A DNA stretch of 64,000 nucleotides from an uncultured bacterium (lineage in GTDB: Bacteria; UBP6; UBA1177). A program made the translations under genes and the position numbers. This document shows, piece after piece, positions 10,592-20,946 of the stretch (within the stretch, counting starts at the first letter, position 1; each line of letters starts with the position of its first letter). The notes under the pieces are model-generated. The model was not told the origin of the DNA and searched no databases. It saw only the letters and a list, made by a program, of their open reading frames with translations. The DNA is taken from assembly GCA_905233945.1 (NCBI GenBank), contig CAJOFY010000019.1:1-64000 (forward strand), written 5' to 3'.

Positions 10592-11471
10592 AACTTTTTA
10601 CGAGAAGTGAGACAAAAACAACAACTGCCGAGACGAGAAGTGAGTCTATGCGGTCGAATATTCCGCCGTGGCCAGGAATCAGGTTGCTTGAATCCTTGAC
10701 TCCCGCGCCGCGTTTGATGAGCGATTCGACAAGGTCGCCGAACTGAGCAAAAATGCCGTCAAGAAGCGCGACTGCAAGGACGAACCACATATTTTCGTTT
10801 TTAAGAGCCGTAAGGGCGAAGACAAGACCGGCAATAACCGAGAAAATCATGCCGGAGACTGCTCCTTCCCAAGTCTTTTTGGGGCTTATGGCCGGAGCAA
10901 ATTTGTGCTTTCCGAGCGCTTTGCCGCCGAAGTATGCCGCGCTGTCGCAGACCCACGGAATTACGAGCATGAAAAGAAGCCAGTGGTAGTGCGGCCCGTA
11001 GTGGCGTATCAGCGGGAAAAGCCCGAGAGTGAGACCGAAATAGAAAAATCCGAAGAAATAGACGTTCATTCTTCTGAATTTCACTTCGATCGGATCCTTG
11101 CCAGTGAGAGCGATCATCGGAATAAGTGCGACTCCGCCGAAAAGTGCCGCAAGAAACTGCTTGAGCGGCATATTCAGCCGCCACAGGATTTCACCTGTTT
11201 TAGCCATCTCAGCGATATTTGCAGTCGCAGGATCTGACGCTGGAAGAAAGATTGCGTCCATCCGCATGATCGAATTCGCCATCGAAAGCATAAGGATCGC
11301 CGCGATGATGAAAAGCGGGTGGTTCCTCTCTTTGAACATTGAAAGGTATTCGGCAAAAGCGAAAAACGCCAGCGCGATTATGACATAGTTGAAAATGTAG
11401 GGCGGCAGATAGTAGATCATTCCGACTGCCGCTACGATCAGGCATGCCGCCGTGATGATGCGTGTTTTCAT
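10581..11471 (-). CDS. cdsA: Phosphatidate cytidylyltransferase
   Basis: Multi-TM; signature SPKKTWEGAVSG...FGDLVESLIKRGAGVKDSSNLIPGHGGIFDRIDSLL. Confidence 0.95.
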   Translation of the reverse strand: MKTRIITAACLIVAAVGMIYYLPPYIFNYVIIALAFFAFAEYLSMFKERNHPLFIIAAILMLSMANSIMRMDAIFLPASDPATANIAEMAKTGEILWRLNMPLKQFLAALFGGVALIPMIALTGKDPIEVKFRRMNVYFFGFFYFGLTLGLFPLIRHYGPHYHWLLFMLVIPWVCDSAAYFGGKALGKHKFAPAISPKKTWEGAVSGMIFSVIAGLVFALTALKNENMWFVLAVALLDGIFAQFGDLVESLIKRGAGVKDSSNLIPGHGGIFDRIDSLLVSAVVVFVSLLVKSYVG

Positions 11472-11489
11472 AAAGGACTCCGTTTGTGG

Positions 11490-13874
11490 TTAGTCACCGC
11501 TGATTTTCCAGCCTGCGTTTCTGAGAGCTGCAAATACTTTCTGCTGCGTTTCCTTCATCTCATCGATCGTGAGAGTGCGCTCTTTCGCATTGAGAACGAC
11601 TCTCATCGTGATGCTTGCAAAGCTGGGAAGGATCGGGAAACCTGTGAATTTGTCAACAAGTTTGGTCTCGATGAAAATTTTCGGATCGACTGCTTTTTTG
11701 ACGACATTCAGAAGCTGCGAACTTTCAGTTCTTTCGGGAACGATCGCCGAAACGTCGAAACTCGTCGAGGGGAATTTGAGAAGCTGCTCGAATTTTGTAT
11801 TCCTTTCAGGCAGGTCAAAAAGCATCGTCTGCTCGATCTCGATGTATGCGACGGGAACGTTGATGTCGCATTTTTTGAGTATCGCCGGATGAACTTCGCC
11901 GAAAATCGCAATCGGATCTTTTCCTGCAAGGACGACTGCCGACTTGTTCGGGTGAAGGAATTCCGTTCCGCAGAGGGCGTTGCCCGTGATCCTTTCAAAA
12001 CGAAGCGGCGGAGTTCTGAGCTCTTTCGCGATAGAAACCATGATCCTCTTCGTGTATTCAAAGAGTTCAGGTGTTCCGACTGCGATTATGCCGATTCTCT
12101 TTCTCTCGTCGTCGACTGTGAAGATGCGTCCAAATTCAAAGAGAGTGAACTGCTTGAAATTTTTAAGGTTTTCGTGAACATTCTTGACCAGACCCTGGAA
12201 AAGTGAGTATCTGAGGTAAGGTGTATCTCTTTCGTCAACTGTTTCGACGATTTTTTCTTTCGGGAACGGAACGAGCTCGAGGTCGTTTGCGCCGTAGAAC
12301 GAGTAGTTCATAACTTCGTTCGCACCGAATCCTTTTGCAAGAAGGTTCTTCAGAATCTCGGTTTTTTCCATATCTTTGTTGCGTGCCGGACGTTCGACTT
12401 CAAAGTATGGACTCTGCGGCTTGATGTTGTTGAAGCCGTAAAGTCTGCCGACTTCTTCGACGATGTCTTCTGCGATAGAGACATCCTTGCTTCTTCTGTG
12501 AGCCGGAACTTCGATCGTGAGTTTTCCGCCCTCGTTTTTAACACCGAAATCGAGGTAGGTGAGCATCGAAACGATCTTTTCATCGCCGAGGTCTTCTGCC
12601 GGAATGCCGAGAAGCGAGCGGATCCTGTCGGTCGTGATGACGATGTTTCCTTTGAAACCGTAACCCTCGCTGTTATCGGCCGTTGCAAGTTCCGAAGTGA
12701 TGACTGCGCCCGGAATTATCTCTTTGATGAGAGTTACGATGCGCTCCATTGCAAGGTAGCAGTTTTCGACCCAGAGCGATTTTTCGTATCTGTTGACCGC
12801 GTCGGTCCTGAGGTCGAGCCTGTTTGCCGTTCTGCGGACGCTTGCCGGCGAGAAAAGAGCCGACTCGATGAAGATCTCGGTCGTATCGTCCTTGATCTCG
12901 CTGTTGAGACCGCCCATGACGCCCGCGATCGCAAGGCTTCTCGTTTCGTCCGCGATGACTGCGTCTGTCGATTTGAGAACTCTCGGAACGTTGTCAAGGG
13001 TCGTGAAGTTTTCGCCTTCGAATGCATCACGGATCACGATTTTGTTTCCCGCGATGTCGCGTCTGTCGAAGGTGTGAAGCGGATGGCCGACTTCATACAT
13101 GACGTAGTTTGCAATATCGACGATGTTGTTTATCGGACGGAGCCCGACATTTTCCAGTCTTGCCTTCATCCAGTCAGGCGAAGGAGCGGTTTTGAGGTTG
13201 CTGACTTTGAGACCGAGATAGTGGAGGCAACGCGGAGTTTTGATCTCGATTACAAATTTTTCGTCAACTCTGTCGGCTTTGATGCCAGTGTATTTGAGCT
13301 CACGCTTCCACGGAAGTTCGAAGATCGCCCTGATTTCACGCGCTATTCCGTAGTGACCCCAGAGATCGGGCCTGTGGTTTATAGTCTTGTTTTCGATTTC
13401 AATTACGAAATCCTGTCTGTTGAAGATTTTTTTGAGGGGAACGCCGATCTCTGTTGCCGGATCGAGAACCATGATGCCCGAGTGGTCTGTTCCGAGGCCG
13501 AGTTCGTCTTCAGCGCAGATCATACCGCAGCTTTCGACTCCGCGGATTTTTGCAGGTTTTATCTCGAAATTGCCCGGAAGAACTGTTCCCAGCGGAGCGA
13601 ATGCGACAGTCTGACCTTCTGCGATATTCGGCGCGCCGCATACGACGGTCTGCTCTTTTTTGCCGTCAAAAACGGTGGCAAGATGAAGGTGATCCGAATT
13701 CGGATGGTTCTCGACTTTCATTACTTTCGCCGTGATGACCTGGTCGAAGTGCTTGAAAAGCCACGCGTAATCCTCGACTTCCGCCGATTTCATCGTCAGC
13801 TGTTTAGCGATCTCTTCCGCGGCGATTCCGCTGAGATCTATGTAGTCGTTAAGCCAGTTCAAAGATAATTTCAT
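11490..13874 (-). CDS. pheT: Phenylalanyl-tRNA synthetase beta subunit
   Basis: MKLSLNWLNDYIDL..., tRNA-binding domain, B3/B4, C-terminal anticodon-binding-like domain; about 794 aa. Confidence 0.95.
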   Translation of the reverse strand: MKLSLNWLNDYIDLSGIAAEEIAKQLTMKSAEVEDYAWLFKHFDQVITAKVMKVENHPNSDHLHLATVFDGKKEQTVVCGAPNIAEGQTVAFAPLGTVLPGNFEIKPAKIRGVESCGMICAEDELGLGTDHSGIMVLDPATEIGVPLKKIFNRQDFVIEIENKTINHRPDLWGHYGIAREIRAIFELPWKRELKYTGIKADRVDEKFVIEIKTPRCLHYLGLKVSNLKTAPSPDWMKARLENVGLRPINNIVDIANYVMYEVGHPLHTFDRRDIAGNKIVIRDAFEGENFTTLDNVPRVLKSTDAVIADETRSLAIAGVMGGLNSEIKDDTTEIFIESALFSPASVRRTANRLDLRTDAVNRYEKSLWVENCYLAMERIVTLIKEIIPGAVITSELATADNSEGYGFKGNIVITTDRIRSLLGIPAEDLGDEKIVSMLTYLDFGVKNEGGKLTIEVPAHRRSKDVSIAEDIVEEVGRLYGFNNIKPQSPYFEVERPARNKDMEKTEILKNLLAKGFGANEVMNYSFYGANDLELVPFPKEKIVETVDERDTPYLRYSLFQGLVKNVHENLKNFKQFTLFEFGRIFTVDDERKRIGIIAVGTPELFEYTKRIMVSIAKELRTPPLRFERITGNALCGTEFLHPNKSAVVLAGKDPIAIFGEVHPAILKKCDINVPVAYIEIEQTMLFDLPERNTKFEQLLKFPSTSFDVSAIVPERTESSQLLNVVKKAVDPKIFIETKLVDKFTGFPILPSFASITMRVVLNAKERTLTIDEMKETQQKVFAALRNAGWKISGD

Positions 13875-14077
13875 AGTAAATCTCCTGAAAATTATAAAAA
13901 TTCATTTGTTATAGCACAAAAAAACGGGAGTTTTATAGTCAAGTGCGTCCGAAATGCAAGAAAGTTGGCAAAGCGCGAAACTCTTAACAAATTTTAAAAA
14001 AAGTAATTCTTAAAAATAGTTTTTTATTTGACTTTAAAACTTCAGGACTAATAATGCGGCGGTTGTTTGAGGTCGCA

Positions 14078-14896
14078 ATGCGGATTATAGAAGGTTTAGC
14101 CATAAAAGAGGCCGTGAAAGAGCTTTTTATCAAGCTCAATTATTCGCCTGTTTCGCTTGAAAACGTTGTTTTTGCCGATTCCGGCATGGATTCTTTCGAA
14201 AAGCAACTTGCAGAAATAATTGATGAAAACCGCAAAATGGCAAAAACGGAAAAACGTCCGCTCTGCCAGGACTGCGGTGTGGCGCAGGTTTTTGTGAAAA
14301 TGGGCAAAAACGTCACTTTCAGCGATTCTCCCTCGCTTGAGATCCTCATAAACAAAGGGGTAGAGGAGGCTTACAGCGAAGGTCTGCTCAGAAAATCGAC
14401 AGTCGCCGACCCGTTCGAGCGGAAAAACGAAGGTAAAAACCTTCCCGCTTTCATCCATTACGAACTTTGCGACGGCGACACTTTCGAGATCTGCGGCATC
14501 GCAAAAGGCGGCGGCAGCGAGAACGTGAGTGCGCAGAAGATGCTTGTTCCGGCAGTAGGACGCGAGGGTGTTGCGGAATTTGTTTTTGAAACGCTGAAAA
14601 ACGCCGGCGGAAAGGGCTGTCCGCCTTATTTTGTCGGTGTCGGAGTCGGCGGAACATTCGATTCAGTAGCAGTTTTAGCGAAAAAAGCACTTTTAGAGCA
14701 GGTCTGCGAAGACAAGGAACTGCTTGAAATGATTAATGAAAAGATAAAAGATTTAGGTTTCGGAGTCCTCGGCTTTCCAGGAATTTGTCCGGTAAAAGCA
14801 GTTTATGTGAAAAAGGCTCCGACGCATATTGCAATGATGCCTGCGGCCGTTGCTCTCAACTGTCACAGTTTCAGAACCGGCAGGGTTGAACTATGA
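14078..14896 (+). CDS. Class I fumarate hydratase alpha subunit (Fe-S)
   Basis: LCQDCGVAQVFVKMG, GCPPYFVGVGVGGTFD signatures. Confidence 0.92.
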   Translation: MRIIEGLAIKEAVKELFIKLNYSPVSLENVVFADSGMDSFEKQLAEIIDENRKMAKTEKRPLCQDCGVAQVFVKMGKNVTFSDSPSLEILINKGVEEAYSEGLLRKSTVADPFERKNEGKNLPAFIHYELCDGDTFEICGIAKGGGSENVSAQKMLVPAVGREGVAEFVFETLKNAGGKGCPPYFVGVGVGGTFDSVAVLAKKALLEQVCEDKELLEMINEKIKDLGFGVLGFPGICPVKAVYVKKAPTHIAMMPAAVALNCHSFRTGRVEL

Positions 14897-15384
14897 TAAG
14901 CGCGGATAAGGAACTTAAAGCGGGAAACATCGTGAATTTAAGCGGAGAAATGTTCACTCTGCGCGACAATTCCGCAAAAAAACTCGCCGCAATGCTTGAA
15001 AACGGCGAAAATCCTAACTTTCCGCTTGAAAATTCCGCTGTTTTCTTTGCCGCTCCGACTCCCGGATTCGAGGAAGGACGCGCCAGCATAGGTCCTACGA
15101 CGAGCGCGAGAATGGCGGCGTTTATTCCGAAACTGATTGAAAAAGGTGTGAAATATTTTATCGGCAAAGGGGCTCTGCCTGAAGCTGCGAAAAACGTGGT
15201 TGTTGAAGGAAAAGCCTTTTATTTCCAAGCACTCGGCGGCATCGGTGCATACTACGGGAGCAAAGTCTCGTCAATGGAACTCATGCTTTTCGAAGAGTTC
15301 GGCCCCGAGGCGGTTTACAAAGTTGAGGTATCGGATTTTCCGGTAATAATTTCAATAGATTCAGATGGTGGCATATTTTTTTAA
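14893..15384 (+). CDS. Class I fumarate hydratase beta subunit
   Basis: GPTTSARMAAFIPKLIEKGVKYFIGKGAL; overlaps alpha subunit by 4 nt. Confidence 0.92.
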   Translation: MISADKELKAGNIVNLSGEMFTLRDNSAKKLAAMLENGENPNFPLENSAVFFAAPTPGFEEGRASIGPTTSARMAAFIPKLIEKGVKYFIGKGALPEAAKNVVVEGKAFYFQALGGIGAYYGSKVSSMELMLFEEFGPEAVYKVEVSDFPVIISIDSDGGIFF

Positions 15385-15400
15385 CTTGTGAGGTTTGGAC

Positions 15401-15634
15401 ATGGGAAAAAGAGAATTTCAGGAAACGAAGTATGAAGGTGAAAAGTGCGTGCTGACGGTTCGTCCCGCGCTTTGCAAAGGCTGTGAAGTCTGCATCGAAT
15501 TCTGCCCGAAGAAAGTTCTTTCGCTTGAAAGAAAACAGCAGGTAGTCGTTGCCGACCACATCGAAAACTGCATCGCTTGCGGAATGTGCGAGCTGAGATG
15601 CCCCGATTTCGCTATTTACATTGAGAAAAAGTAG
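15401..15634 (+). CDS. korD: 4Fe-4S ferredoxin-type subunit of 2-oxoacid:ferredoxin oxidoreductase
   Basis: Two CxxCxxCxxxC clusters (CKGCEVCIEFCP, CIACGMCELRCP) directly upstream of korAB. Confidence 0.85.
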   Translation: MGKREFQETKYEGEKCVLTVRPALCKGCEVCIEFCPKKVLSLERKQQVVVADHIENCIACGMCELRCPDFAIYIEKK

Positions 15635-15643
15635 GAGAGAGCT

Positions 15644-16777
15644 ATGGCAAATCCAAAGTACGAATTTATTCAGGGAAACCTTGCCTGCGCTAAAGGCGCG
15701 GCTTATGCCGGCTGCAAGTTCTTCGGAGGATACCCCATCACTCCGTCGACCGAAATAGCCGAATTCATGTCAGAATATCTTCCGCAGCACGGCGGAAAGT
15801 TCATCCAGATGGAAGACGAAATCGCGTCAATCGGCTCGATCATCGGCGCATCGCTTACCGGCGCGAAGGCAATGACGGCTACAAGCGGCCCCGGTTTCTC
15901 GCTTATGCAGGAGCTTCTGGGTTACGCATGCATCGCCGAAGTTCCGATAGTTGTGGTTGACGTAATGAGAGGCGGCCCCTCCACAGGTCTTCCGACTTCT
16001 CCGGCTCAGTCCGATATTCTCCAGGCAAAATGGGGAACCCACGGCGACCATCCTTCGATCACGATCGTTCCGAACTCTGTCGAAGAGATGTTCACAGAGA
16101 CAGTCAGAGCTTTCAACCTCGCTGAATTCTTCAGAACCCCCGTTATAATCCTTGGCGATGAGATCATCGGCCACATGAGAGAAAAAATCAGAATTCCGGA
16201 ACCGGGAGAGCTCGAAGTCATCAACAGAAGCCTTCCGAACAACGACGGCGTATGCAAAACCCCGTATGCATCCGATCTCAACAAGCCGGTATGCCTTCCG
16301 AACTTCGGAAAGAGCAGGATCCACGTCACCGGTCTCAATCACGACGACACCGGTTTCCCGACCATGGATCCGAAGATCGTTGCAAGGGAAAACGAAAGAA
16401 TTTCCATGAAGATCTATCATCAGAGAAATCTGATCGACAAGTTCGAAGCTCTTCACTGCGACGACGCAAAAGTCCTTTTCCTTGCTATCGGCAGTGCGGC
16501 GAGAGCGGCTGAAGAAGTCGTCAATGTTCTCCGCGAGAGAGGCGTAAAAGCAGGTCTTTTCAGACCGATCACACTGTGGCCTTTCCCGAAGGACGAGTTC
16601 GCGAAGTATGCGGCAAACGCTGACTACATCGTTGTTCCCGAAATGAACCTGGGACAGCTCAAGACTGTTGCGGAAAGATTCACGAAACGCACGAAAATCA
16701 TTCCGATAAACCTTGTCAACGGCGAGCCTCTCGGACCTGATACCATTATTTCGGCCGTCAATCACCTTAATATTTAG
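15644..16777 (+). CDS. korA: 2-oxoacid (2-oxoglutarate-type):ferredoxin oxidoreductase alpha subunit
   Basis: GYPITPSTEIAEFMS, ATSGPGFSLMQELLGYA. Confidence 0.9.
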   Translation: MANPKYEFIQGNLACAKGAAYAGCKFFGGYPITPSTEIAEFMSEYLPQHGGKFIQMEDEIASIGSIIGASLTGAKAMTATSGPGFSLMQELLGYACIAEVPIVVVDVMRGGPSTGLPTSPAQSDILQAKWGTHGDHPSITIVPNSVEEMFTETVRAFNLAEFFRTPVIILGDEIIGHMREKIRIPEPGELEVINRSLPNNDGVCKTPYASDLNKPVCLPNFGKSRIHVTGLNHDDTGFPTMDPKIVARENERISMKIYHQRNLIDKFEALHCDDAKVLFLAIGSAARAAEEVVNVLRERGVKAGLFRPITLWPFPKDEFAKYAANADYIVVPEMNLGQLKTVAERFTKRTKIIPINLVNGEPLGPDTIISAVNHLNI

Positions 16778-16788
16778 GGGAGGAGAAA

Positions 16789-17616
16789 ATGTTTGATTAT
16801 TCGCAATATTTAAGAAACGAAAAACTTCCGCACATCTGGTGCCCTGGCTGCGGTCACGGAATAGTTCTCAAATCGCTCATCAGAGCAGTCGCAAAGGCAG
16901 GCTGGAACAAAGACGAGATCGTTCTTGTCAGCGGTATCGGCTGCGCTTCAAGACTTCCGGGATACGTTGATTTCAACACGCTCCACACAGCTCACGGCCG
17001 TGCTCTCGCTTTCGCAACGGGCATCAAGCTCGCGAAACCCGAAATGCACGTAATCGTAGTTTCCGGTGACGGCGACTCCCTTGCAATCGGCGGAAACCAC
17101 TTCATCCACGCTTGCAGAAGAAACATCGACATCACGCTCATCTGCTTCAACAACGGAATTTACGGCATGACTGGCGGTCAGTATTCTCCGACCACGGCAA
17201 GCGGCGACAAAACGGCCACATCTCCTTTCGGAAACGTTGAGCCGCACTTCAACGTCGCTGAACTTGCAAAAGGTGCAGGCGCGACATTCGTTGCAAGAGG
17301 CACGAGCTACGGCGTTCCGCAGCTTGACAACTACATCTACCAGGGTCTCATGCACAAAGGCTTCTCGGTAATCGAGGCGGCTGAAGCATGCTTCACGACT
17401 CACGGCAGAAAGAACCGCAAAAAATACGGTCCCAGCAACCTTGACATGCTCAAATGGCAGAGAGACCACGCTGTTTCCGTTGAAAAGGCGGCAGGAATGA
17501 GCGAGGAAGAACTTCAGGACAAGATCATCACAGGTGTTCTCCATAATGTTGAAAAACCTGAATTTACCGAACAATATCAGAAACTTATTGATTCTTTCGG
17601 TGGAGGGGCAAAATGA
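16789..17616 (+). CDS. korB: 2-oxoacid:ferredoxin oxidoreductase beta subunit (TPP-binding)
   Basis: WCPGCGHGIVLK, GDGDSLAIGGNHFIHACRRNID. Confidence 0.93.
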   Translation: MFDYSQYLRNEKLPHIWCPGCGHGIVLKSLIRAVAKAGWNKDEIVLVSGIGCASRLPGYVDFNTLHTAHGRALAFATGIKLAKPEMHVIVVSGDGDSLAIGGNHFIHACRRNIDITLICFNNGIYGMTGGQYSPTTASGDKTATSPFGNVEPHFNVAELAKGAGATFVARGTSYGVPQLDNYIYQGLMHKGFSVIEAAEACFTTHGRKNRKKYGPSNLDMLKWQRDHAVSVEKAAGMSEEELQDKIITGVLHNVEKPEFTEQYQKLIDSFGGGAK

Positions 17617-18152
17617 GAAAAGAGATAAGATTTTCAGGCAGCGGCGGTCAGGGTGTAATCCTTGCATCCGTAATTTTGGGAACCGCAGCAGCTCTTTACG
17701 AGAACAAACACGCGGTACAGAGCCAGTCCTACGGCCCTGAAGCACGCGGCGGCGCGTCAAAAGCTGACGTCATCATCAGCGACGAACCAGTAAAATACCC
17801 GAAAGCGAGAAACATCGATTTCATGCTCTGCCTTACGCAGAAAGCAGCCGACAAATACCTTCCGGATCTCAAGGAAGGCGGCCTTGTCCTCATTGACAGC
17901 GACTATGTCGATGTTCCCGAAACAGACAAATACAAAGTCGTAAAACTCCCGATTTCTTCGACGACCTACGACAAACAGGGCAAACTCATCGCCCTCAACA
18001 TCGTTTCGCTTTCCGCATTTGTCGAAGTCACGAAACTCGTTTCCGAAGATTCCCTTGAAAAAGCAGTTCTTCAGGCTGCACCGAAAGGAACCGAAGATTT
18101 CAACATGGAAGCTGTCAAAATCGGAAGGGAACTGGCGAAGACTCTGAAATAA
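17613..18152 (+). CDS. korC: 2-oxoacid:ferredoxin oxidoreductase gamma subunit
   Basis: FSGSGGQGVILAS, QSYGPEARGGASKADVI. Confidence 0.92.
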   Translation: MRKEIRFSGSGGQGVILASVILGTAAALYENKHAVQSQSYGPEARGGASKADVIISDEPVKYPKARNIDFMLCLTQKAADKYLPDLKEGGLVLIDSDYVDVPETDKYKVVKLPISSTTYDKQGKLIALNIVSLSAFVEVTKLVSEDSLEKAVLQAAPKGTEDFNMEAVKIGRELAKTLK

Positions 18153-18258
18153 AAATCTGAAAATTTCTTTGTGAAATCAACCAGTTAGTTTTCTTACATA
18201 TATTTCTTTGAATTTTTATATGCCGGTTTCCTGAATTCGGGATTATGCAGGGAAATTC

Positions 18259-19614
18259 TTACTTATCTTCTTTGGTTTCTTCCCAGAGGAAATCGAACGC
18301 GCCGCTGAGTGCGAGAGCGATTGCGTGGGTGTTCAATGATTCAGAAACGGTTTCATTCTTTTCGCCGTATCCGTGGAAGGTTGTTTTGTTGAAATCATAG
18401 TCAAGTTCGATTCCTGCGTAGTCGCAGAAGTTGTAGATTATTGCGATATTTACGCCGAGATTCGAATTGTCTTTGCTGACGATGTTTTCTTCGTAGAAAG
18501 GAGCCTTGAAGTATGAAACTCTCGCCATCATGTCGACATCCCAGAGTGTCGCGTAAGGCATTGCGAAAAGTCCCCATGAGGTGTATGACGAGCCCGCTTT
18601 GTCAACGCCGTCGGAGATGAGTTTGCCGTTTTCGAAATCGGGGTTGTAAAGAGCTCGGTGCGTGAGGCCGAATTCGCCTTTGAAGCCGACTGAAATATCG
18701 TCGTTTACGTTGTAGCCGAGATCTGCGCCGATCGCCATGAGGACGTTGTTTCTGCTCTGGTCGAGATCTTCGCCGTTTTTGTAGGAAACGATCTCGTCAT
18801 CTTCGACATTGTAAACATCGAAACCGTAGTTTCTGTAAGCCTTGCCGACAACGAGAGAAGCTGCGGCAGTCGCATAGAAATCGCCCGTTTTGTTGAAGCG
18901 GACGTCAACGCCGAATGCCGGAGCGCGGAAGAGATTTTTTTCTCCGTCAAGCATCGTTTCGTTTGCGCCGTTGAATGTGAAAAGGGTGATTGCTAGGTCG
19001 GATTCTTTCGAAAAAATGAGGTCAACGCCGAGCGAAACGCCGAGATCGTTGAAGGCTCCGCCGAAAAAGTCTTCTTTTATCGCCGAATTTGCGAAAGCGA
19101 CTTCATGGTCGTAACCGTTTTCGATTCCGAACGGCATCGAGAAAAGACCCGCTTCAAGGTTTACATCGAGCCCGAAAGTTCCGGCTGAGTTCCTGAAAGA
19201 GGGGTGCTGCATCCTGAAAGAAACGTTTTTGATGACATCGAGCGTCATTCTGCCTTCGTCATCGACCGAGCCGAAATCGACAACTGCGCGGCCGTTGAAC
19301 ATCCTGTCGCCGCCCTGCAAGTCAAGGATCAGGTTGTCAAGACCGATTTCGTAGCTTTCTTCCTTGTTTACATCGCCGTCTTCGATGTTGATACCTGCAG
19401 AAACTCCGCCGAAAACAGTCGCATTGAAGTAGGGGTTACGCTCGAAAGCGAGTTTGTCTTCCTCTTCTTCAGCTTCTGCTGCTTCTCCTTCAGCGGGAGC
19501 TTCAGCAGCTTCGACTGTTGATTCTTTTGTTTCTTCGTTTGCCTGAGATTCCTGAGCAAACAATGAAAAAGATACTGCGCAGCAAATCATTGCTGCAAAA
19601 AAGAAATTACGCAT
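18259..19614 (-). CDS. Outer-membrane porin-like protein with acidic N-terminal segment
   Basis: Signal peptide ending FAQE, E/A-rich linker, beta-barrel-like alternating pattern, C-terminal barrel. Confidence 0.7.
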   Translation of the reverse strand: MRNFFFAAMICCAVSFSLFAQESQANEETKESTVEAAEAPAEGEAAEAEEEEDKLAFERNPYFNATVFGGVSAGINIEDGDVNKEESYEIGLDNLILDLQGGDRMFNGRAVVDFGSVDDEGRMTLDVIKNVSFRMQHPSFRNSAGTFGLDVNLEAGLFSMPFGIENGYDHEVAFANSAIKEDFFGGAFNDLGVSLGVDLIFSKESDLAITLFTFNGANETMLDGEKNLFRAPAFGVDVRFNKTGDFYATAAASLVVGKAYRNYGFDVYNVEDDEIVSYKNGEDLDQSRNNVLMAIGADLGYNVNDDISVGFKGEFGLTHRALYNPDFENGKLISDGVDKAGSSYTSWGLFAMPYATLWDVDMMARVSYFKAPFYEENIVSKDNSNLGVNIAIIYNFCDYAGIELDYDFNKTTFHGYGEKNETVSESLNTHAIALALSGAFDFLWEETKEDK

Positions 19615-19716
19615 GAAAAACCTCCAATAAATTGAAATTATTAAAAAAACATGCCAAAAAGAAAAAGCTCAAACTAATTTCATAATAAAAAATTAAGTTT
19701 TTAAAGAACAATTAAA

Positions 19717-19730
19717 TTAGCGATAGCTAA
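19717..19730. promoter_or_regulatory. TTAGC-GATA-GCTAA inverted repeat overlapping porin -10 (minus-strand TTGACA 19751-19756, N16, TATGTT 19729-19734)
   Basis: Perfect 5-bp arms; same motif upstream of feo and heme operons. Confidence 0.75.
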
Positions 19731-19801
19731 CATAGTTGGAATTTTTTATTTGTCAACAGAAAAATCACCATAACTAAAAAAATTTTTGCATAGAGATTTT
19801 T

Positions 19802-19815
19802 TTAGCATCATCTAA
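19802..19815. promoter_or_regulatory. TTAGC-ATCA-TCTAA imperfect copy upstream of exbB
   Basis: 4/5 arm match to the TTAGC-N4-GCTAA motif. Confidence 0.55.
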
Positions 19816-19903
19816 TTTAATTGACATATCTCTAATGATTTGGCAGAATCAGCCGCTTTTTGGTTTTTGAGTTTTGATTATTGTTATATTTTAGGAGTTG
19901 GAA

Positions 19904-20512
19904 ATGACGGAACTTATCGAAAAGGGCGGATTTATGATGTATCCCATCATGCTTTCCTCGGTAATTGCCCTTGCTGTTTTTATCGAAAGACTTTTTGTTT
20001 TTGCCTCTGTCAAACTGCCGAAAAAGGAGATCTCTGATGAATTTCTCTCTTCACTTGAAAAAGAGGGTGTAAAAGGGGGAATCTCTTTCATTTCATCGTG
20101 GAAAGGGGCTTTCAAGGATTTTCTTGCGGCGGTCCTGAACGAAAAATCGGAAGAATCGTGCGAAAAAGCGGCTTCTTCTGCCGGAGACGACATTCTTTTC
20201 AATCTTAATCGCAGACTCGATTTTCTTTCGATGCTCGGAAGCGTCACCCCCCTGATGGGACTTTTGGGAACCGTAATCGGTATGATCAAAGTCTTTTCAA
20301 GAGTCGCTGCTGCCGGCGAGATGAGCGACATCAGCATTCTTGCAGGGGGAATCTGGGAGGCTCTTCTTACGACTGCTGCGGGACTTGCGGTAGCGATCCC
20401 GATACTTTTCGCACACAACTACCTTGAAAGGAAACTTGATAAGATCACTCATCTGATGATGCAGACCGCGCAGAAAACTGTCGCTTTGATGAAGGCAGGG
20501 GATTTCAAATGA
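19904..20512 (+). CDS. exbB: ExbB/TolQ/MotA-family proton channel protein
   Basis: Three TMs; LGSVTPLMGLLGTVIGMIKVF, GGIWEALLTTAAGLAVAIP. Confidence 0.9.
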   Translation: MTELIEKGGFMMYPIMLSSVIALAVFIERLFVFASVKLPKKEISDEFLSSLEKEGVKGGISFISSWKGAFKDFLAAVLNEKSEESCEKAASSAGDDILFNLNRRLDFLSMLGSVTPLMGLLGTVIGMIKVFSRVAAAGEMSDISILAGGIWEALLTTAAGLAVAIPILFAHNYLERKLDKITHLMMQTAQKTVALMKAGDFK

Positions 20513-20946
20513 TAAAGTTCGGTCAAACTATGCGGAAAAAGACATCGAGAGAGGTAAACCTCACTCCGATGATCGACATAATCTTCAATCTTCTGATATT
20601 TTTCCTTATTACGGCAGTTATTTCGCAGAAAGGGCTCAACATCAAGCTGCCGAACGCCGAAACTGCCGAAAAAAGACCGCAGAAAACTCTTGAGATCACG
20701 GTCACGGCTGATAATCTGATAACTTTCAACGGAAATGTCGTGAAAAAAGAGGATGTTTTTGAGATGCTCAAGGCTGAAAAGGAGCGTCCAGATACTGAAA
20801 AACACGATGTTATCACTCTGAAAGCCGACGAAAAGGCGCATTTCGGACTTTTCATTTTCGTGATGGATACAGCGCGCAAGCTCGGTTTCGAGAATCTTGC
20901 TATTGCCGCTGAAAGAAAGCTGGAGAGCGAAGTTGAAGAACACTGA
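20509..20946 (+). CDS. exbD: ExbD/TolR-family protein
   Basis: SREVNLTPMIDIIFNLLIFFLITA. Confidence 0.9.
   Translation: MIKFGQTMRKKTSREVNLTPMIDIIFNLLIFFLITAVISQKGLNIKLPNAETAEKRPQKTLEITVTADNLITFNGNVVKKEDVFEMLKAEKERPDTEKHDVITLKADEKAHFGLFIFVMDTARKLGFENLAIAAERKLESEVEEH

Noticed and set aside
12498-13868. 456-aa ORF antisense to pheT
   Set aside because: Lies opposite a clear housekeeping gene; composition is a mirror of the sense codons, no independent domain or RBS evidence
15827-16765. 312-aa ORF antisense to korA
   Set aside because: Shadow ORF of a well-supported coding gene
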